Numbered from the stretch's first letter, positions 1 to 9,455 are shown. The stretch: 64,000 nt of DNA from Methanooceanicella nereidis (GCF_021023085.1 NZ_PGCK01000002.1:248001-312000), one strand, 5' to 3'. Notes: generated by a model not told the origin, from the sequence alone. Numbers and translations: made by a program.

Positions 1-680
1 TGGATTCCAAAAAGCTGGCAGAGTTATACGTCGATCTCATGGGCCATGACATAAACAATATGAACCAGGCTGCGATTGGATTCCTGGAGATAGCGATTGA
101 AAAGTTGAGATCGGAAATAGGTCCGGATGACGTGGCGCTGCTGATGAAAGCCTGCGATATGATGAAGGAAAGCTCCCACATAATAGAGAATGTCAGAAAG
201 CTTCAGAGCATAGAGGAAGGAGGCTATAGGAACAAACGGATAGATATCGGTGAGATACTATCCGAGATCGTCGAGCAGTATTCCAGTATCCCGGACAGGC
301 ATATTAAGATCAAGTATAAGCCGGAGGATGAATATTCCGTCATGGCAAACGAGCTCGCGAGGGACATGTTCGGCAATATCATCGGAAATTCGGTCAAGCA
401 TTCGAAAGGCCTCCTTAATATCGACATCCGCGTAAAAAGAGTATATGAGAAAGAAAGAGGATATTACGAGGTCATCATTGAGGATGACGGCCCGGGAATT
501 CGCGATGACATTAAAGCAAGATTATTTCAGCGCCATACGCTTCCGAAAGGAGGGCTCGGGCTTTACCTTGTGAGAAAGCTGGCCGAAAGCTATGACGGAA
601 GTGTCAGGGTAGAGGACAGGATAGAGGGAGATTACAAAAAAGGCAGCAGGTTCATTATCCTCCTGCCGGCCTTAGATTAA
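1..680 (+). CDS. Sensor histidine kinase, C-terminal part (cut by window start)
   Basis: The reading frame is open from base 3 to the stop at 680, so the ATG at 39 is internal and the N-terminus lies outside the window; about 225 residues are visible. They form a complete kinase core: the phosphoacceptor box reads LMGHDINNMNQ, followed by an N box (NIIGNSVKHS), a G1 box (EDDGPGIRD) and a G2 box (GGLGLYLVRKL). Such kinases autophosphorylate on the His of the HDINN box and pass the phosphate to a response regulator; no regulator gene is visible here. It is clearly a paralog of the kinase at 3269-4492, which has the same HDINN box and core layout behind a PAS domain, so the missing part probably carries a sensor domain. 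The stimulus is unknown. Confidence 0.85.
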   Translation, partial: DSKKLAELYVDLMGHDINNMNQAAIGFLEIAIEKLRSEIGPDDVALLMKACDMMKESSHIIENVRKLQSIEEGGYRNKRIDIGEILSEIVEQYSSIPDRHIKIKYKPEDEYSVMANELARDMFGNIIGNSVKHSKGLLNIDIRVKRVYEKERGYYEVIIEDDGPGIRDDIKARLFQRHTLPKGGLGLYLVRKLAESYDGSVRVEDRIEGDYKKGSRFIILLPALD

Positions 681-686
681 ATATAT

Positions 687-1454
687 TCAGGGCATATTCC
701 CGGGACCTTTAAACGAGCACGGTACCCCGACCATACATTTCGCGCAGACGTCCGTCAGGCCCAGACCTGAATACAGGCTGTCATTATACAGGCACATCTC
801 ATAGCATCGGTGCCTGTCAAAACTATCCGCCCTCAATGCCTGGTTCACGCATCTGTCGACACATTTTTTACAGATCCCTTTACCCTTATAGAGACATCGC
901 TCAATGCCGTCCCTTTCCGTAGGTTCGATCTTCAAGTCCGTGACCATGCTCCCCACTCTTCCGCAGCAGCCCCTATCTGTGATCAGCATGTTATTCAGGC
1001 CGAACGTTCCCAGTCCCGCGACATAGGCGACATGCCTGTGAGACCAGTCGCTTATCAGCTTTTCCCCGTCGAAATTATGCGTCGCTGGAATGACAGCCGA
1101 CCTATAGCCCATCTTTTCCAGCTCACCTTTTATGAATATGCTCAGGTCATTGATCATCTGGTTAGTCTCAATGTACGCTACCGCCCACTGCCTTGAGCTT
1201 TCCCTGCCGGGGATATTACTCTGCGCGACAGACTTCTCGAACGGTATAAAATATGTTATGACTGTTCTTGCGCCTTCCAAAAAATCTTCAGGCATCGCAT
1301 GCGTCGGGCTTATTATCTCCTTTAGCCTGATAAACATCTCATCTTTTACGTCTGCATATGCCACTAATGGTTCATCCCAGCCCGTCAATGTGTTTTTTAG
1401 GGCGGGATAATCTTTTACATACCCTTTGATAAGACTCTCGATAGCTCTTTTCAA
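687..1454 (-). CDS. QueG-like (epoxyqueuosine reductase family) Fe-S protein
   Basis: 255 residues, TTG start with AGGT about six bases upstream. The centre contains the family signature RHVAYVAGLGTFGLNNMLIT followed by a CCGRVGS segment, as in the cobalamin-binding core of QueG-like proteins. The C-terminus is Cys-rich: CKKCVDRC, CYEMC and CAKCMVGVPC, enough for one or two Fe-S clusters. Family members reduce epoxyqueuosine in tRNA in bacteria. Archaea make archaeosine instead of queuosine, so the substrate here is not known and this is best read as a corrinoid/Fe-S reductase of unknown role. A second, more divergent family member lies at 14546-15532. The gene converges on the kinase ending at 680. 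Confidence 0.75.
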   Translation of the reverse strand: MKRAIESLIKGYVKDYPALKNTLTGWDEPLVAYADVKDEMFIRLKEIISPTHAMPEDFLEGARTVITYFIPFEKSVAQSNIPGRESSRQWAVAYIETNQMINDLSIFIKGELEKMGYRSAVIPATHNFDGEKLISDWSHRHVAYVAGLGTFGLNNMLITDRGCCGRVGSMVTDLKIEPTERDGIERCLYKGKGICKKCVDRCVNQALRADSFDRHRCYEMCLYNDSLYSGLGLTDVCAKCMVGVPCSFKGPGNMP

Positions 1455-1642
1455 TTGTAACCTACCGCCGCGATAGTATAGTTAAACTGATAGCTACTTT
1501 AGATATGAATTTTTTGATACAATGAAAGGCTGTTTAACCGGTATTCTCATTTATCCGTGTTATTTCGCCCCGATTTTTAGGATAAAACGCCAAAAATAAT
1601 TAAAAAACTGTATGGCCCACTATTCATCGGGAATGTGATGCT

Positions 1643-3070
1643 ATGGAAAAGTACGATGTCATTGTCATAGGCTCAGGCGCGGGTTTTAACGTAGCCTACG
1701 ATGCCGTGAACGAAGGATTAAACGTGGCGCTTTTAGAGCATGGGCCTCTCGGCGGGACATGCCTGAACACGGGATGCATACCGTCCAAGACGCTTATTTA
1801 CCCGGCTGACGTCATCAGGATACTACAGGATGCGAAATCGGTAGGCGTCGAAGGCAATATCAGCAGGGTTGACTTCGATTTCATAATGAAGCGCATGAGG
1901 GGGATAGTGGAAAAGGAAAGAAGATCTATGGAAGAAGGCATACGGTCCGCGGACAACCTGACCTGGTACAGGAAGACCTCGGAGTTTATCAGCGACCATA
2001 CTTTAAAGTGCGGGGATGAGACTGTCAACGCCCCTAAGATAGTGATAGCTTCGGGCAGCAGGGAAGGGATACCACCGATAGAAGGGCTGAAAGAGACCGG
2101 TTATATTGATCATGTTTCCCTTCTTAAGCTCGATAAGCTGCCAGGGAGCCTGATAATAATCGGCGGCGGATACATCGGATGCGAGTACGGGCACTTCTTT
2201 TCTGCACTGGGATCGGACGTGACACTGATAGGAAGAAGCGCGACGCTCATGGACGATGAGGAGCCGGAAGTGAGCAACACGGTCACAAGGGTACTGTCCA
2301 GGGACTTTAAAGTGCACACGAACCATGAGGCGCAGAAGGTAGAGGCTGAAAAAGACAAAAAAGTAGTCCATGCAAAAAACCGAAACGACGATAAAATGTA
2401 CAGGTTTGAAGCTGAAGAGATACTGGTCGCCACAGGCAGAAGATCGAACTCGGACATACTAAAGCCTGAGAGAACGGGAGTAGAGACAGATAAAAAAGGC
2501 TGGATCAAGGTGAACAAGTACCTGGAGACAAATAAGCCCGGGATATATGCTCTTGGAGATGCCACGGGCAAGAACATGTACAGGCATACGGCCAATTATG
2601 AGGCGGAAGTAGTGTCCGCGAACATGCTAAGGGGCGAGAGAATGGAGAACGATCAACATGCCATCCCGCATGCGGTGTTCACGCACCCCCAGATAGGGGG
2701 TGTCGGGATGAAGGAATCCGAAGCTGCAGAGGCAGGCTATAACATACTGGTCGGTAAAGCCGTTTATATGGATGCCGCAAAAGGGTATGCCATGGCGGAG
2801 CAGGACGGGTTCGTGAAGCTGATCGTCGAAAAGGATACGAGGAAGATCCTGGGATGCTCCATAATAGGGCCTGAAGCTCCGGTCATGATACAGCAGGTTG
2901 TATACCTGATGAACACAGACAGCCAGGACCTGACGCCTTTAATGAGAGCCCAGATCATCCACCCGACATTAAGCGAGGTCATCACGAAGGCGGTCGGTAA
3001 TCTGGAAGAGCCTGAGAGCTACCATGAGAAGCTGCGGCTGGAAGAGCGCGGCAGGGAAGCCCGGGCCTGA
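1643..3070 (+). CDS. Pyridine nucleotide-disulfide oxidoreductase, dihydrolipoamide dehydrogenase-like
   Basis: 475 residues. An N-terminal FAD-binding motif (IGSGAGFNVAYDAV) is followed by the redox-active disulfide GGTCLNTGCIPSK, the NAD(P)-binding motif IIGGGYIGCEYGHFF, the second FAD contact YALGDATG and the C-terminal His-Glu dyad in HPTLSEV. All catalytic elements of class I flavoprotein disulfide reductases are therefore present. No lipoyl-dependent dehydrogenase E1/E2 genes are nearby, so the electron acceptor could be lipoamide, another disulfide or a metal such as in mercuric reductase; the sequence does not decide. The N-terminal ATG sits after a GTGAT-type ribosome-binding sequence. 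It appears monocistronic. Confidence 0.85.
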   Translation: MEKYDVIVIGSGAGFNVAYDAVNEGLNVALLEHGPLGGTCLNTGCIPSKTLIYPADVIRILQDAKSVGVEGNISRVDFDFIMKRMRGIVEKERRSMEEGIRSADNLTWYRKTSEFISDHTLKCGDETVNAPKIVIASGSREGIPPIEGLKETGYIDHVSLLKLDKLPGSLIIIGGGYIGCEYGHFFSALGSDVTLIGRSATLMDDEEPEVSNTVTRVLSRDFKVHTNHEAQKVEAEKDKKVVHAKNRNDDKMYRFEAEEILVATGRRSNSDILKPERTGVETDKKGWIKVNKYLETNKPGIYALGDATGKNMYRHTANYEAEVVSANMLRGERMENDQHAIPHAVFTHPQIGGVGMKESEAAEAGYNILVGKAVYMDAAKGYAMAEQDGFVKLIVEKDTRKILGCSIIGPEAPVMIQQVVYLMNTDSQDLTPLMRAQIIHPTLSEVITKAVGNLEEPESYHEKLRLEERGREARA

Positions 3071-3268
3071 ACCTACCACAATCCATGATCTGGAAAATAT
3101 GGCTGCTGACCTTGTACAGGTAAATTTGGACAGGCCCGTATATCGATCTGAAATAGAATACTGGAGTTCTGGTAAAAAATAGGATAGGTCGTTTAGCAGC
3201 CATAGAATTTATTTTATTATAAGTATTTAAGTTACTGATAACAAATTAAACAAATCCGGACCGGTATC

Positions 3269-4492
3269 ATGAATCGCCTTACAGAGGAGAATAAGACAAA
3301 AGAGGGCTTAATTAAGGAAATAGAAAATCTTCGGGAACAGAACTCGGACCTGAGATCGAAATATTACGACCTGAAGAGAAGCCAGAAGTTCCTCAGGCTC
3401 GCCTTATTCTCGATTGAGAATTCAATGAACATGATCTTTTGGACCACTCCTGATAGCCGGTTTTTTTATGTCAACGATACAGTATGCAAGACGCTGGGAT
3501 ATACCCGTCAGGAACTGTTATCCATGGATGTCTTTGACGTGGACGTCAAGTTCAGAAAGGAGGATTGGCCTGATTACTGGGAAAAGATCAAAGAGCAGGT
3601 GTCCACAAAGATCGAGTCGAAATTCAGGGCAAAGAACGGGACCATAATACCCGTTGAAGCTACCGTGAATTACATCGAGTTCGAGGGAAAAGAGTATAAC
3701 TGCTCCATAGTCAGCGATATTAGCGATAGAAAAAAAGCAGAGGAGGAAATAAAAGAATCAAAGAACAGGGCGGAGATGTACCTGGACCTCATGGGGCATG
3801 ACATCAATAACTTGAATCAGATCGCTCTTGGATACCTGGAATTTGCCAGCGATATATTAGAAAAGAATAACAGGCTTGAAAAAGATGATAAGCAACTCAT
3901 CGAAAAGCCGGCGGAAGCTCTTAAGAATAGCTCCAAGCTCATTTCAAACGTTAAAAAGATACAGCGTATAAAAGCGGGCAGACTACAATTCATCCCCATA
4001 AACCTCTGTGACATATTGTCGGAACTAAGGGACCATTATGCCAGGACCCCGGACAGGGATATCACGATCAATTATGTTTCGATCCCCGGATGTACCATAT
4101 TATCAAACCGGCTGATAACCGACGTGTTCTCCAATATCATAGAGAACTCCATCAAGCATTCGGACCCGGAAAAACCGCTGACCGTCAATATCGAAGTATC
4201 GGTGGTCACGGAGGATAAAAAGGCATATTATAAGGTCGTTATTGAAGATAACGGGCCGGGCATACCCGATGCCTTAAAAAAGAAGATCTTCAAGCGCTTT
4301 GTGGCAGACAGGAAAAAGGCGGAAGGAAGAGGGCTCGGGCTGTTCGTTGTAAAGACACTGGTTGAAGAGTTTAATGGAAAGATCCGGGTAGAAGACCGCG
4401 TACACGGAGACAGAAGCAAAGGCAGTAGATTCATAGTGACACTGCCGGTAATGGTTGATATCCCCGGCACGAAAAAAGCGAATAGCCGTTGA
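3269..4492 (+). CDS. PAS-domain sensor histidine kinase
   Basis: 407 residues. Residues about 1-40 form a charged coiled coil, residues about 45-155 a PAS domain (MIFWTTPDSRFFYVNDTVCK and the PAC-like SIVSDISDRKKAEEEI), and residues about 165-395 the kinase core: LMGHDINNLNQ phosphoacceptor, NIIENSIKHS N box, EDNGPGIPD G1 box and GRGLGLFVVKT G2 box. There is no transmembrane segment, so it should be a cytosolic sensor of a small ligand or redox state. It is paralogous to the kinase at the window start. Its stop codon abuts the stop of the convergent methyltransferase gene with no gap. The phosphotransfer partner is not encoded nearby. Confidence 0.9.
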   Translation: MNRLTEENKTKEGLIKEIENLREQNSDLRSKYYDLKRSQKFLRLALFSIENSMNMIFWTTPDSRFFYVNDTVCKTLGYTRQELLSMDVFDVDVKFRKEDWPDYWEKIKEQVSTKIESKFRAKNGTIIPVEATVNYIEFEGKEYNCSIVSDISDRKKAEEEIKESKNRAEMYLDLMGHDINNLNQIALGYLEFASDILEKNNRLEKDDKQLIEKPAEALKNSSKLISNVKKIQRIKAGRLQFIPINLCDILSELRDHYARTPDRDITINYVSIPGCTILSNRLITDVFSNIIENSIKHSDPEKPLTVNIEVSVVTEDKKAYYKVVIEDNGPGIPDALKKKIFKRFVADRKKAEGRGLGLFVVKTLVEEFNGKIRVEDRVHGDRSKGSRFIVTLPVMVDIPGTKKANSR

Positions 4493-5242
4493 TCATTGAT
4501 TTCCTTTATAGTATGGTGTCTCAAATTCCCTGGCATCAAACACGCTAATGAATTTCCCTGATTTACCGAGACGCTCGACCAGCAAGAATGACGAAGCCGC
4601 AAACCGGGGAAATATTTTGCTCAAGACACTGCTGACCGGAGGCGGGAACGGGTAAAAATTAGATCCTCTGACCTTTGATACCCGGAAATATCCATCCGTC
4701 TCTATGAACCTTTTAAGCGAAGGGACAGTATATCCCCTGACATGAGGCCCCATGGTCTCTATCGAAGTCGGCTGCTCACCCAATAATAACAGGACACGGT
4801 TGTGTAAAGATGCAAGGTTCGGTACGCCGATGATCAATATCCCGCCTTTTTTCAAAGTCCGGGATACCTCGGAAAATATCCAGAAGACCTCTTTTGTATG
4901 CTCTATGACCTGATTGGCTATGATAATGTCAAAAAACCCGTCTTCGAACGGTAAAGCGTCCTTCTCGATGTCCAGCACGCGTACATTAATGCCGTTATGT
5001 CTCAGCGCTTCTGCTTTCTGCTCATCATAGTCTATTCCGTAAAGCTCCAGGTCTTTATCCGCTATTGAACTTTTAACGTTTTGAAGGTCGGCGCCGTATC
5101 CGCACCCGATGTCAAGCACTTTGAGCTTCATGCCGTCCTGTCTGCCTGCGTGTTCATTACACCAGCCTGCAATGATGTCGCGGCCATAGTTTAAGTGGAA
5201 GTTCTTTTCGACGGACTTGTTGAGTGGTCTGAGCATTGTCAT
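4493..5242 (-). CDS. Class I SAM-dependent methyltransferase
   Basis: 249 residues. The SAM-binding motif I is VLDIGCGYGADL, followed by an acidic strand end (YGIDYDEQKAE), motif II (FFDIIIANQVIEHTKE) and motif III (LKKGGILIIGVPN), as in the methyltransferase-11/UbiE-like group. A C-terminal segment of about 60 residues is basic and aromatic and may contact a substrate or membrane surface. Two in-frame ATGs lie six bases apart; the second, at 5236, has the better spaced GGTAATGA-like upstream sequence, so the true start may be there. The substrate is unknown; homologs of this type often methylate lipids, quinones or glycans. Confidence 0.85.
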   Translation of the reverse strand: MTMLRPLNKSVEKNFHLNYGRDIIAGWCNEHAGRQDGMKLKVLDIGCGYGADLQNVKSSIADKDLELYGIDYDEQKAEALRHNGINVRVLDIEKDALPFEDGFFDIIIANQVIEHTKEVFWIFSEVSRTLKKGGILIIGVPNLASLHNRVLLLLGEQPTSIETMGPHVRGYTVPSLKRFIETDGYFRVSKVRGSNFYPFPPPVSSVLSKIFPRFAASSFLLVERLGKSGKFISVFDAREFETPYYKGNQ

Positions 5243-5466
5243 TACCGATCTATGTTAGATTATTCATGAGATAGTCCCGATAGAATAAACACTTTATCAT
5301 CAAGGTATCGGTATGGTAAAAAGAATAAGTGTCCATATGCGTTTTTAATAAGACATTCATCGAGTTTAGTCAGGACCGGATGATCGCTGAACTCACGAGA
5401 GCATGGAATAGCCGATCCATTGTACGAATAGAGTAGGCGACATTTGTCGCCTTCCCGTTATTAACT

Positions 5467-6147
5467 TTAATTGCCCGGCTCCTTAAAGAACATGACAGTC
5501 AGGGGGATAAGCGCGAGGATAAAAAATATCCCGCCGACAAGAGAGCCTGGCGTTAGGGCACCGATGTTCCCGACAATTCCTATTACGCCCAGGATACACG
5601 CTATAGCGTTTATGATTAGCAGCAATCCTGATATTCTGGCATATTTGCCGCGGTTCATGAGTATTAGCCCGAAAGCTATCGACGAAATGCCGAGTATCGC
5701 ATAAGCCAGGTTATTTAACAGGTAGACCAGGGAGCCCGGCCAGGACTGGATCATATAGCCCAGAAGGAACCCTGACATCGACGCAGTCTCGGCTACCTCG
5801 TATGATGAGATGAGCGAAGGCACGATCGTGATCTGGGTGAGATACGAGAAAAGGTTCAGCATGCAATATACGGGGATAAAAACGAGCCCTATCAGCGATA
5901 GGCCGGGGTCGCTGTGCTTGCAGTACAGATAAAGCCCTGCGAATAAAGCTGTTATGACAAGAGTGAGCAATACGACATTCACATATGATAAGTATCCAAC
6001 AATATCCTGTCCCGATAGTTCGGCTATCGCCTTATCCAGAGTGTCGGTCGGGCCCTTACCCGACATCGAGGCGATCAATAAGACGATCCATAGCACTGAT
6101 AGTAACAGACCTATAAAAGAGACATGACCAAAATCCTTTATTTTCAT
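5467..6147 (-). CDS. Polytopic membrane protein, DUF4386-like
   Basis: 226 residues from the ATG at 6147, which has a GAGGTC ribosome-binding site nine bases upstream; a longer frame to 6252 exists but its extra N-terminus is not hydrophobic and has no such site. Six to seven hydrophobic segments are visible, beginning with FIGLLLSVLWIVLLIAS and ending with GGIFFILALIPLTVMFF. The pattern of a long extracytoplasmic loop after helix 1 and conserved small residues resembles DUF4386 proteins, whose function is unknown. No catalytic motif is visible. It stands alone between non-coding gaps. Confidence 0.65.
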   Translation of the reverse strand: MKIKDFGHVSFIGLLLSVLWIVLLIASMSGKGPTDTLDKAIAELSGQDIVGYLSYVNVVLLTLVITALFAGLYLYCKHSDPGLSLIGLVFIPVYCMLNLFSYLTQITIVPSLISSYEVAETASMSGFLLGYMIQSWPGSLVYLLNNLAYAILGISSIAFGLILMNRGKYARISGLLLIINAIACILGVIGIVGNIGALTPGSLVGGIFFILALIPLTVMFFKEPGN

Positions 6148-6408
6148 ACGGTAACGACCTCTAACATGGCTCGAGCCAGATAATGTCTTGAAGACATTAG
6201 CACTGAATGAAATCTTTACTGATAGTATTTGAAGATTACAGTATAATGTCAAGTATCGTCATCGACAAACAATTACTTGGTTTTATGTGCCATCGGAGAC
6301 GACGGCAGGAGATCCGATAAGGATCTCGTCAAGAGCGATCTTTAAAATCAGGCTATTTGTCATGGCTGGCGGACTTTGATGGAAAAACAGTGGCAGAAAA
6401 AAGTAAAT

Positions 6409-6885
6409 CTATTTTTTAACTTGCTCAAGTGTAATGAATTTGGGACGATACCCATAGCGGCCATAAAATGAAAGCACATCCTCATTTCCGGCTGCTATGG
6501 ATACTTTCTTTGTTATCGCCCCGCCCGTGTCCATCCACTTTTCCGCTCTTTCTAAAAAAGTGTCGCCTATGCCCATCGACCTGAAATCCTTTTCTATATA
6601 AATAGAGTCTATCTCGCCTGCCTTTTCGCCTTTTTCAAGGCATAGGGAAGTGATGCAATAACCGATACATTGATCTGTATCATTCTCGATAGCCATGTCC
6701 ACTCTCAGAAGACCGTTCCTGGATTTTTCCTGAAGTTCTTCTTTTCTTTTCTCGAAGCTCATTTCCTCATATCTTTTTTTAAAGTCACGTGACATAGCCC
6801 GGTGATGATCCCTTAGCTTTTCCCACAATGGCCGGACCATATCAAGACCTTTCTCATCCGTTTCAATGAAAGTGATGTTTGGCAC
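6409..6885 (-). CDS. GNAT family N-acetyltransferase
   Basis: 158 residues, GTG start. The acetyl-CoA binding region is clear: strand IDSIYIEKDFRSMGIGDTFL carries the R-x-x-G-I-G version of the Q/R-x-x-G-x-G/A pyrophosphate loop, and the C-terminal NEDVLSFYGRYGYRP strand matches the usual N-x-x-A/S-x-x-F/L-Y-x-K/R-x-G-F/Y motif. GNAT enzymes transfer acetyl groups from acetyl-CoA to amines on small molecules or proteins; the acceptor is not predictable from the sequence. The N-terminal half is helical and charged. The gene is monocistronic. Confidence 0.85.
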   Translation of the reverse strand: MPNITFIETDEKGLDMVRPLWEKLRDHHRAMSRDFKKRYEEMSFEKRKEELQEKSRNGLLRVDMAIENDTDQCIGYCITSLCLEKGEKAGEIDSIYIEKDFRSMGIGDTFLERAEKWMDTGGAITKKVSIAAGNEDVLSFYGRYGYRPKFITLEQVKK

Positions 6886-7092
6886 ATATTCGCCGTATGT
6901 GTTTTACGATTATATTTTTTATGATATGATCTAAAAAGCTCAAGGAAATTCCCAGTAAGGTTATTTGTCGACAGGGAAAAATTGTACGTTTGATAATTTA
7001 CTAAAATTAATCATATTTTTAAATAATATTGTATTTCACAGGAAAATTTAAGTAAATATCCCATATAATTTAATTATTCCGGAAGTGTGAAA

Positions 7093-7689
7093 ATGATAAG
7101 GAATCATAAGATATTAATATTGATACTGCTGGTATCATTCGCCGTAATGATCTGCGGTTGTGCGAAACCGGTGGAAAAGCCGCCGGTGATGAACGGCACG
7201 ACACCGTCGCCGGGTTCTGAGCCGGCCGGCTTTTCGAAGGATAATCCCGCACCCATAGGGGAGACCATCACTGTCGAAGACTGGAACTGGGGACAGAAAA
7301 AGATCAGCATCGAGATCACTCTCCTTGAGACGGTACGAGGGGATGAAGCCTGGAACCGTATCTCGGACGCCAATGTCTTAAACCAGGCCCCTAAGGACGG
7401 AAAAGAATACCTGATGGCTAAATTCAGGTACAGGCTTGAGAAATTAGGGCCAGCCGGGGAAAGCTTCCGCATCAGTACGCTTGACTTTGATGCCGTGACA
7501 ACGGACGGTGTCGTTGTAAATGGCATACCTCTCATGGCCGGTATTGAAATGATCAACGCGGAACTCTATGAAGGCGGCACGAAAGAAGGATGGGTAATAT
7601 ACCAGGTGCCTAAGGATGATGCCTCGCCCGTAATAGCTTACGGAAGGATGGTATCTGGCTCTGGCGGGCTATGGTTTAAAACCGCATAA
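7093..7689 (+). CDS. Secreted lipoprotein, DUF4352-like
   Basis: 198 residues from the ATG at 7093, with GGAAG seven bases upstream; a GTG two codons earlier is possible. The N-terminus is a lipoprotein-type signal (hydrophobic LILILLVSFAVMICGC, Cys at the lipobox end), followed by a Pro-rich linker and a beta-rich domain from about residue 50. The run PIGETITVEDW, the YLMAKFRYRL strand and the late GGTKEGWVIYQVP strand fit the immunoglobulin-like DUF4352 fold found in many exported prokaryotic lipoproteins of unknown function. It is probably anchored at the outer face of the membrane. A strong hairpin-plus-T terminator follows. Confidence 0.7.
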   Translation: MIRNHKILILILLVSFAVMICGCAKPVEKPPVMNGTTPSPGSEPAGFSKDNPAPIGETITVEDWNWGQKKISIEITLLETVRGDEAWNRISDANVLNQAPKDGKEYLMAKFRYRLEKLGPAGESFRISTLDFDAVTTDGVVVNGIPLMAGIEMINAELYEGGTKEGWVIYQVPKDDASPVIAYGRMVSGSGGLWFKTA

Positions 7690-7702
7690 TAAAAAACAGT
7701 TT

Positions 7703-7731
7703 GAATATCCCTGTTCGGGATATTCCTTTTT
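7703..7731 (+). terminator. Hairpin terminator after the DUF4352 lipoprotein gene
   Basis: A perfect 9-bp stem (GAATATCCC / GGGATATTC) with a 5-base loop TGTTC is followed by CTTTTT. It lies 13 bases after the stop codon at 7689 and separates this gene from the next gene on the same strand. Confidence 0.7.
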
Positions 7732-7859
7732 ACTATACGGCCATTTTTCAGGGTATTATGACCTGTTTTTGTTGACTGATTAGAAATTTGAACAAATTTA
7801 AAAATTAATTTTATAAAAAAATAAATATTAATGTCTTTTATGTTATTTTGTGGGGGATT

Positions 7860-9092
7860 ATGGCAGAATATAGGAAAATACTCATAATACTGGCTTTATC
7901 GGCCTTGATGATCGGCCTGACAGTGCCATTAATATCTGCACAGGATACACAGCAAAATACCATACCTGAAAATCTACGGTTGTTCACTGATTTTTCAACA
8001 CTTGTAAATGCCGTGGACGCGGCAGGGATAGAGAACACGCTTAGCGGTCCCGGACCTTATACCTTGCTTGCTCCTACTAACGACGCTTTCGATAAATTTA
8101 CGCCGAACACTCTCGGCGCGATATTTAACGATAAGCAAAAGATCGGTGACATACTCCGGTATCACGTCATACCTGGAAAATTGACATTGAACGAGCTTGC
8201 CGGCTTGAGGTCCGTCAGGACCATCGATGGCAGGACTTTACAGGTATCTGTTAAAGACGGCTATCTAATGGTCGACGGCGCAAGGATCATCACAAGAGGT
8301 ATCGATAGCAAGAACGGAGTCATCTACGCAGTTGACAATTTGATGATACCGCCCGCGGCTGCGGCTCCGGTCGAGGTGGGGACGGGTGTACCGGCTCCTG
8401 TGAAGATCCCGCAGGCAGGCCAGCCAGCGGCAAGACAGCAGCCTCCGGCCATTCCGGGAATACCGCCGCCGGGAGGACAGACAGGCATTAACTGGGGAAG
8501 ACTTCTCGGGATCTTCGTTGGCCTGGGCATACTGTTCCTGATAGGCCTCGCGATACTCCTGCCGATATGGATGTTCATGCGCTGGAGGAGAAAGCGTGCA
8601 GAAAGGGCTGCCAGGGCCAGACAGAAACAGGCATACGGCACCCAATATAAAGAGCCTGCGGCATCACGATATGAAAAGCCGGCCGCGGAAAAGCCAGAAG
8701 CACAATACAGGCTAAAATATGAAGAGCCCTACGTTACGGCGGCGGAGACTGAGAGGATCACGCTCGATGATACTGCCGTGGAAGAGCTGAAGAGGCTTGA
8801 TAAGAGTAAGCTGGCAGGGATACGCAAGTACATTATTGGTTCATATAATAACTTCCGGGACATGCTGGAATTCGTCCGTGACGCCCACATAGACCTGTTA
8901 GAGATCAGGGACCTGAATGCCGTAAGAAGGCTTGCGGAAAGATATTCGCTCAACCTGTTCAATTCCAGTACCCTTGAGCTCGCCCTTGAGAAGAATGCCA
9001 CAATATACACAAAGGACCCGGGGCTGATGAACAAATACCGTGCAGCCGGAGCGAGAGCCGATGATGTCAGAAAATTAATATCCCGCTTATAA
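7860..9092 (+). CDS. Membrane-anchored fasciclin-domain protein with PIN-like cytoplasmic tail
   Basis: 410 residues from the ATG at 7860, which follows the GGGGG ribosome-binding sequence; a TTG upstream overlaps that site. There is a signal peptide (about residues 1-28), one fasciclin (FAS1) domain at about 38-165 with the hallmark GPYTLLAPTNDAFDKF and ILRYHVIPGKL motifs, a Pro/Gly/Gln-rich linker, a single transmembrane helix at about 215-240 (LLGIFVGLGILFLIGLAIL), a basic stop-transfer stretch and a cytoplasmic domain of about 130 residues. FAS1 domains mediate adhesion. The tail ends with a helix and an ATIYTKDPGLMNKY segment that resembles the second half of a PIN domain; this is inference. 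A shorter FAS1 protein is encoded at 57454-57957. Confidence 0.85.
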   Translation: MAEYRKILIILALSALMIGLTVPLISAQDTQQNTIPENLRLFTDFSTLVNAVDAAGIENTLSGPGPYTLLAPTNDAFDKFTPNTLGAIFNDKQKIGDILRYHVIPGKLTLNELAGLRSVRTIDGRTLQVSVKDGYLMVDGARIITRGIDSKNGVIYAVDNLMIPPAAAAPVEVGTGVPAPVKIPQAGQPAARQQPPAIPGIPPPGGQTGINWGRLLGIFVGLGILFLIGLAILLPIWMFMRWRRKRAERAARARQKQAYGTQYKEPAASRYEKPAAEKPEAQYRLKYEEPYVTAAETERITLDDTAVEELKRLDKSKLAGIRKYIIGSYNNFRDMLEFVRDAHIDLLEIRDLNAVRRLAERYSLNLFNSSTLELALEKNATIYTKDPGLMNKYRAAGARADDVRKLISRL

Positions 9093-9214
9093 GCCCCGGG
9101 TCGTGCGATGAGACCTGTTTAGGCGAGAGGGTTGAGCAGGATCATTTTTTATTTTCATGAGCCATGGACAGTAACTTATTTGTCCGATGCACTTAAATGA
9201 AGTCTTGGTAGCAT

Positions 9215-9427
9215 ATGTCCGATAGATTAAAAGAGATCCTCGTACCATGCCCTGGCTGCGGCAATATCCATAAGGTACCCGTAAAAGACGTGCTGGAAAA
9301 CGCGCATATAAAAATGCCCTGCGGTGCCGTAATAGGAAGCGCCGGGCTGATGAGACGTATCAAGGATGCCGAGGAAAAGGCCAAGGACCCAAAACCGCGC
9401 ATATACAGGCTGGACGATAAGATCTAA
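9215..9427 (+). CDS. Small zinc-ribbon-like protein
   Basis: 70 residues. The N-terminal half has CPGCGNIHKVPV followed by MPCGA, a pattern of three cysteines plus a His that could form a small zinc knuckle. The C-terminal half is charged and helical. The regular ATG start, coding-like composition and position between other genes argue that it is real. No family is recognised; such small zinc-ribbon proteins are common in methanogens and are usually of unknown function. Confidence 0.6.
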   Translation: MSDRLKEILVPCPGCGNIHKVPVKDVLENAHIKMPCGAVIGSAGLMRRIKDAEEKAKDPKPRIYRLDDKI

Positions 9428-9455
9428 TTAAGTTCAGTGATAAAATAAAAAGTTT

